DNA from: Bacillota bacterium
GTDB lineage: Bacteria; Bacillota; Clostridia; Oscillospirales; Ruminococcaceae
Direction: 5' to 3'
Length of the DNA stretch: 15,028 bases
Assembly: GCA_023433405.1 (NCBI GenBank)
Contig: JAEZCT010000011.1
Span: 1 to 15,028 of the forward strand
The translations under genes were made by a program, and so were the position numbers. The notes beneath the pieces are model-generated. The model was not told where the DNA came from. It worked only from the letters and a program-made list of their open reading frames with translations, and did not search any database. Each line of letters starts with the position of its first letter. The first letter of the stretch is position 1. This document shows positions 14,819-15,028 of this stretch, in pieces.

Positions 14819-14848
14819 AAAAGCGCGGTGTCCTTGCGGACACCGCGC
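14819..14848 (-). terminator. Rho-independent terminator of the surface-protein gene
   Basis: A perfect 11-bp stem, GCGCGGTGTCC (14823-14833) with GGACACCGCGC (14838-14848), has a four-base loop and is followed on the minus strand by TTTTGCG. It lies about 75 bases past the stop codon of the IPETG protein. Two smaller inverted repeats (CCCC...GGGG at 14891-14904 and ACCCT...AGGGT near 14906-14920) lie between. Confidence 0.88.
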
Positions 14849-14921
14849 CAAAGAGCTTATTCAGCTGTTGTGGAAGGCTGACCCGTAATACCCCTTATTC
14901 GGGGCACCCTGTGAAGGGTAA

Positions 14922-15028
14922 TTATTTGCTAGCCTTCTTAACAGCTACGAAACCAGCAGCCGCCAGAGCGATTACTGCGAATACGATAGCGATGTTAACG
15001 AGGTCGTTCGCGCCGGTCTCAGGGATGG
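14922..15028 (-). CDS. C-terminal end of a sortase-anchored cell-wall protein (partial)
   Basis: Only the last 34 residues are in the window; the rest lies past the right edge. They read IPETGANDLVNIAI, then a hydrophobic helix (VFAVIALAAAGFVAV), then the basic tail KKASK and a TAA stop. This is the layout of a cell-wall sorting signal: an LPXTG-type motif (here IPETG), a membrane segment and a positive tail. Sortase would cut between T and G and join the protein to peptidoglycan. This points to a Gram-positive host. What the protein does cannot be told from this fragment. Confidence 0.85.
   Translation of the reverse strand, partial: IPETGANDLVNIAIVFAVIALAAAGFVAVKKASK

Noticed and set aside
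1..15028. CRISPR array, tRNA, rRNA, transposase gene, toxin-antitoxin or defence system
   Set aside because: No regularly spaced short repeats, no tRNA or rRNA-like sequence, and no encoded protein of these classes was seen. The repeats present are dispersed, not tandem.

Overview
This window looks like chromosome of a low-to-mid-GC Gram-positive anaerobe of the class Clostridia (Oscillospiraceae/Ruminococcaceae-like). The evidence is a complete bacterial V-type ATPase operon of the Enterococcus/Clostridium kind, a DegV protein, strong AGGAGG-type ribosome binding sites, and a sortase-anchored (IPETG) surface protein running off the right edge. The taxonomic call is an inference; there is no rRNA or other marker here. 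Every gene I can support lies on the minus strand, so the window reads right to left.

Right to left: (1) the C-terminal anchor of a surface protein (14922-15028, partial) with a strong terminator. (2) A single degV gene (13584-14459) with its own promoter and terminator. (3) A nine-gene V-ATPase operon (about 13040 down to 3481) in the order ntpF-I-K-E-C-G(F subunit)-A-B-D. It has a good promoter at 13042-13070 and a strong terminator at 3481-3523. The gene set gives a complete motor: catalytic A (P-loop) and B (arginine finger), central stalk D and F, socket C, peripheral stalks E and G-type, membrane stator I with its two arginines, and rotor ring K. The K subunit keeps all five residues known as Na+ ligands in Enterococcus hirae NtpK, so the ring is predicted to move Na+. 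The ntpH and ntpJ genes that end the E. hirae operon are absent. (4) A polytopic Gpi18/GT-C-like glycosyltransferase (1433-2650) followed by a PhzF-family protein (540-1325), probably one transcription unit ending at a terminator at 486-511.

The unusual content is in the intergenic regions. Two repeat families recur. Family A is a roughly 450-bp element (complete copy 2742-3194) bounded by 20-bp terminal inverted repeats (19/20 identical). It is packed with six stem-loops and has no convincing gene. A second copy is cut by the left window edge (1-199), and a fragment lies at 13331-13412. Family B is a roughly 110-bp quasi-palindromic, MITE-like element with four copies (376-477, 3528-3640, 12874-12991, 13411-13519). 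Two B copies in inverted orientation bracket the ATPase genes exactly, one in the 5' leader and one between the ntpD stop codon and the operon terminator. Each of the three transcription units that ends inside the window is followed by a B and then an A element.

Within the ATPase operon, each junction that has a gap carries a hairpin, while the overlapping junctions (I/K, C/F, A/B) do not. This may help set unequal subunit amounts. I found no CRISPR array, tRNA, rRNA, transposase gene or defence system.
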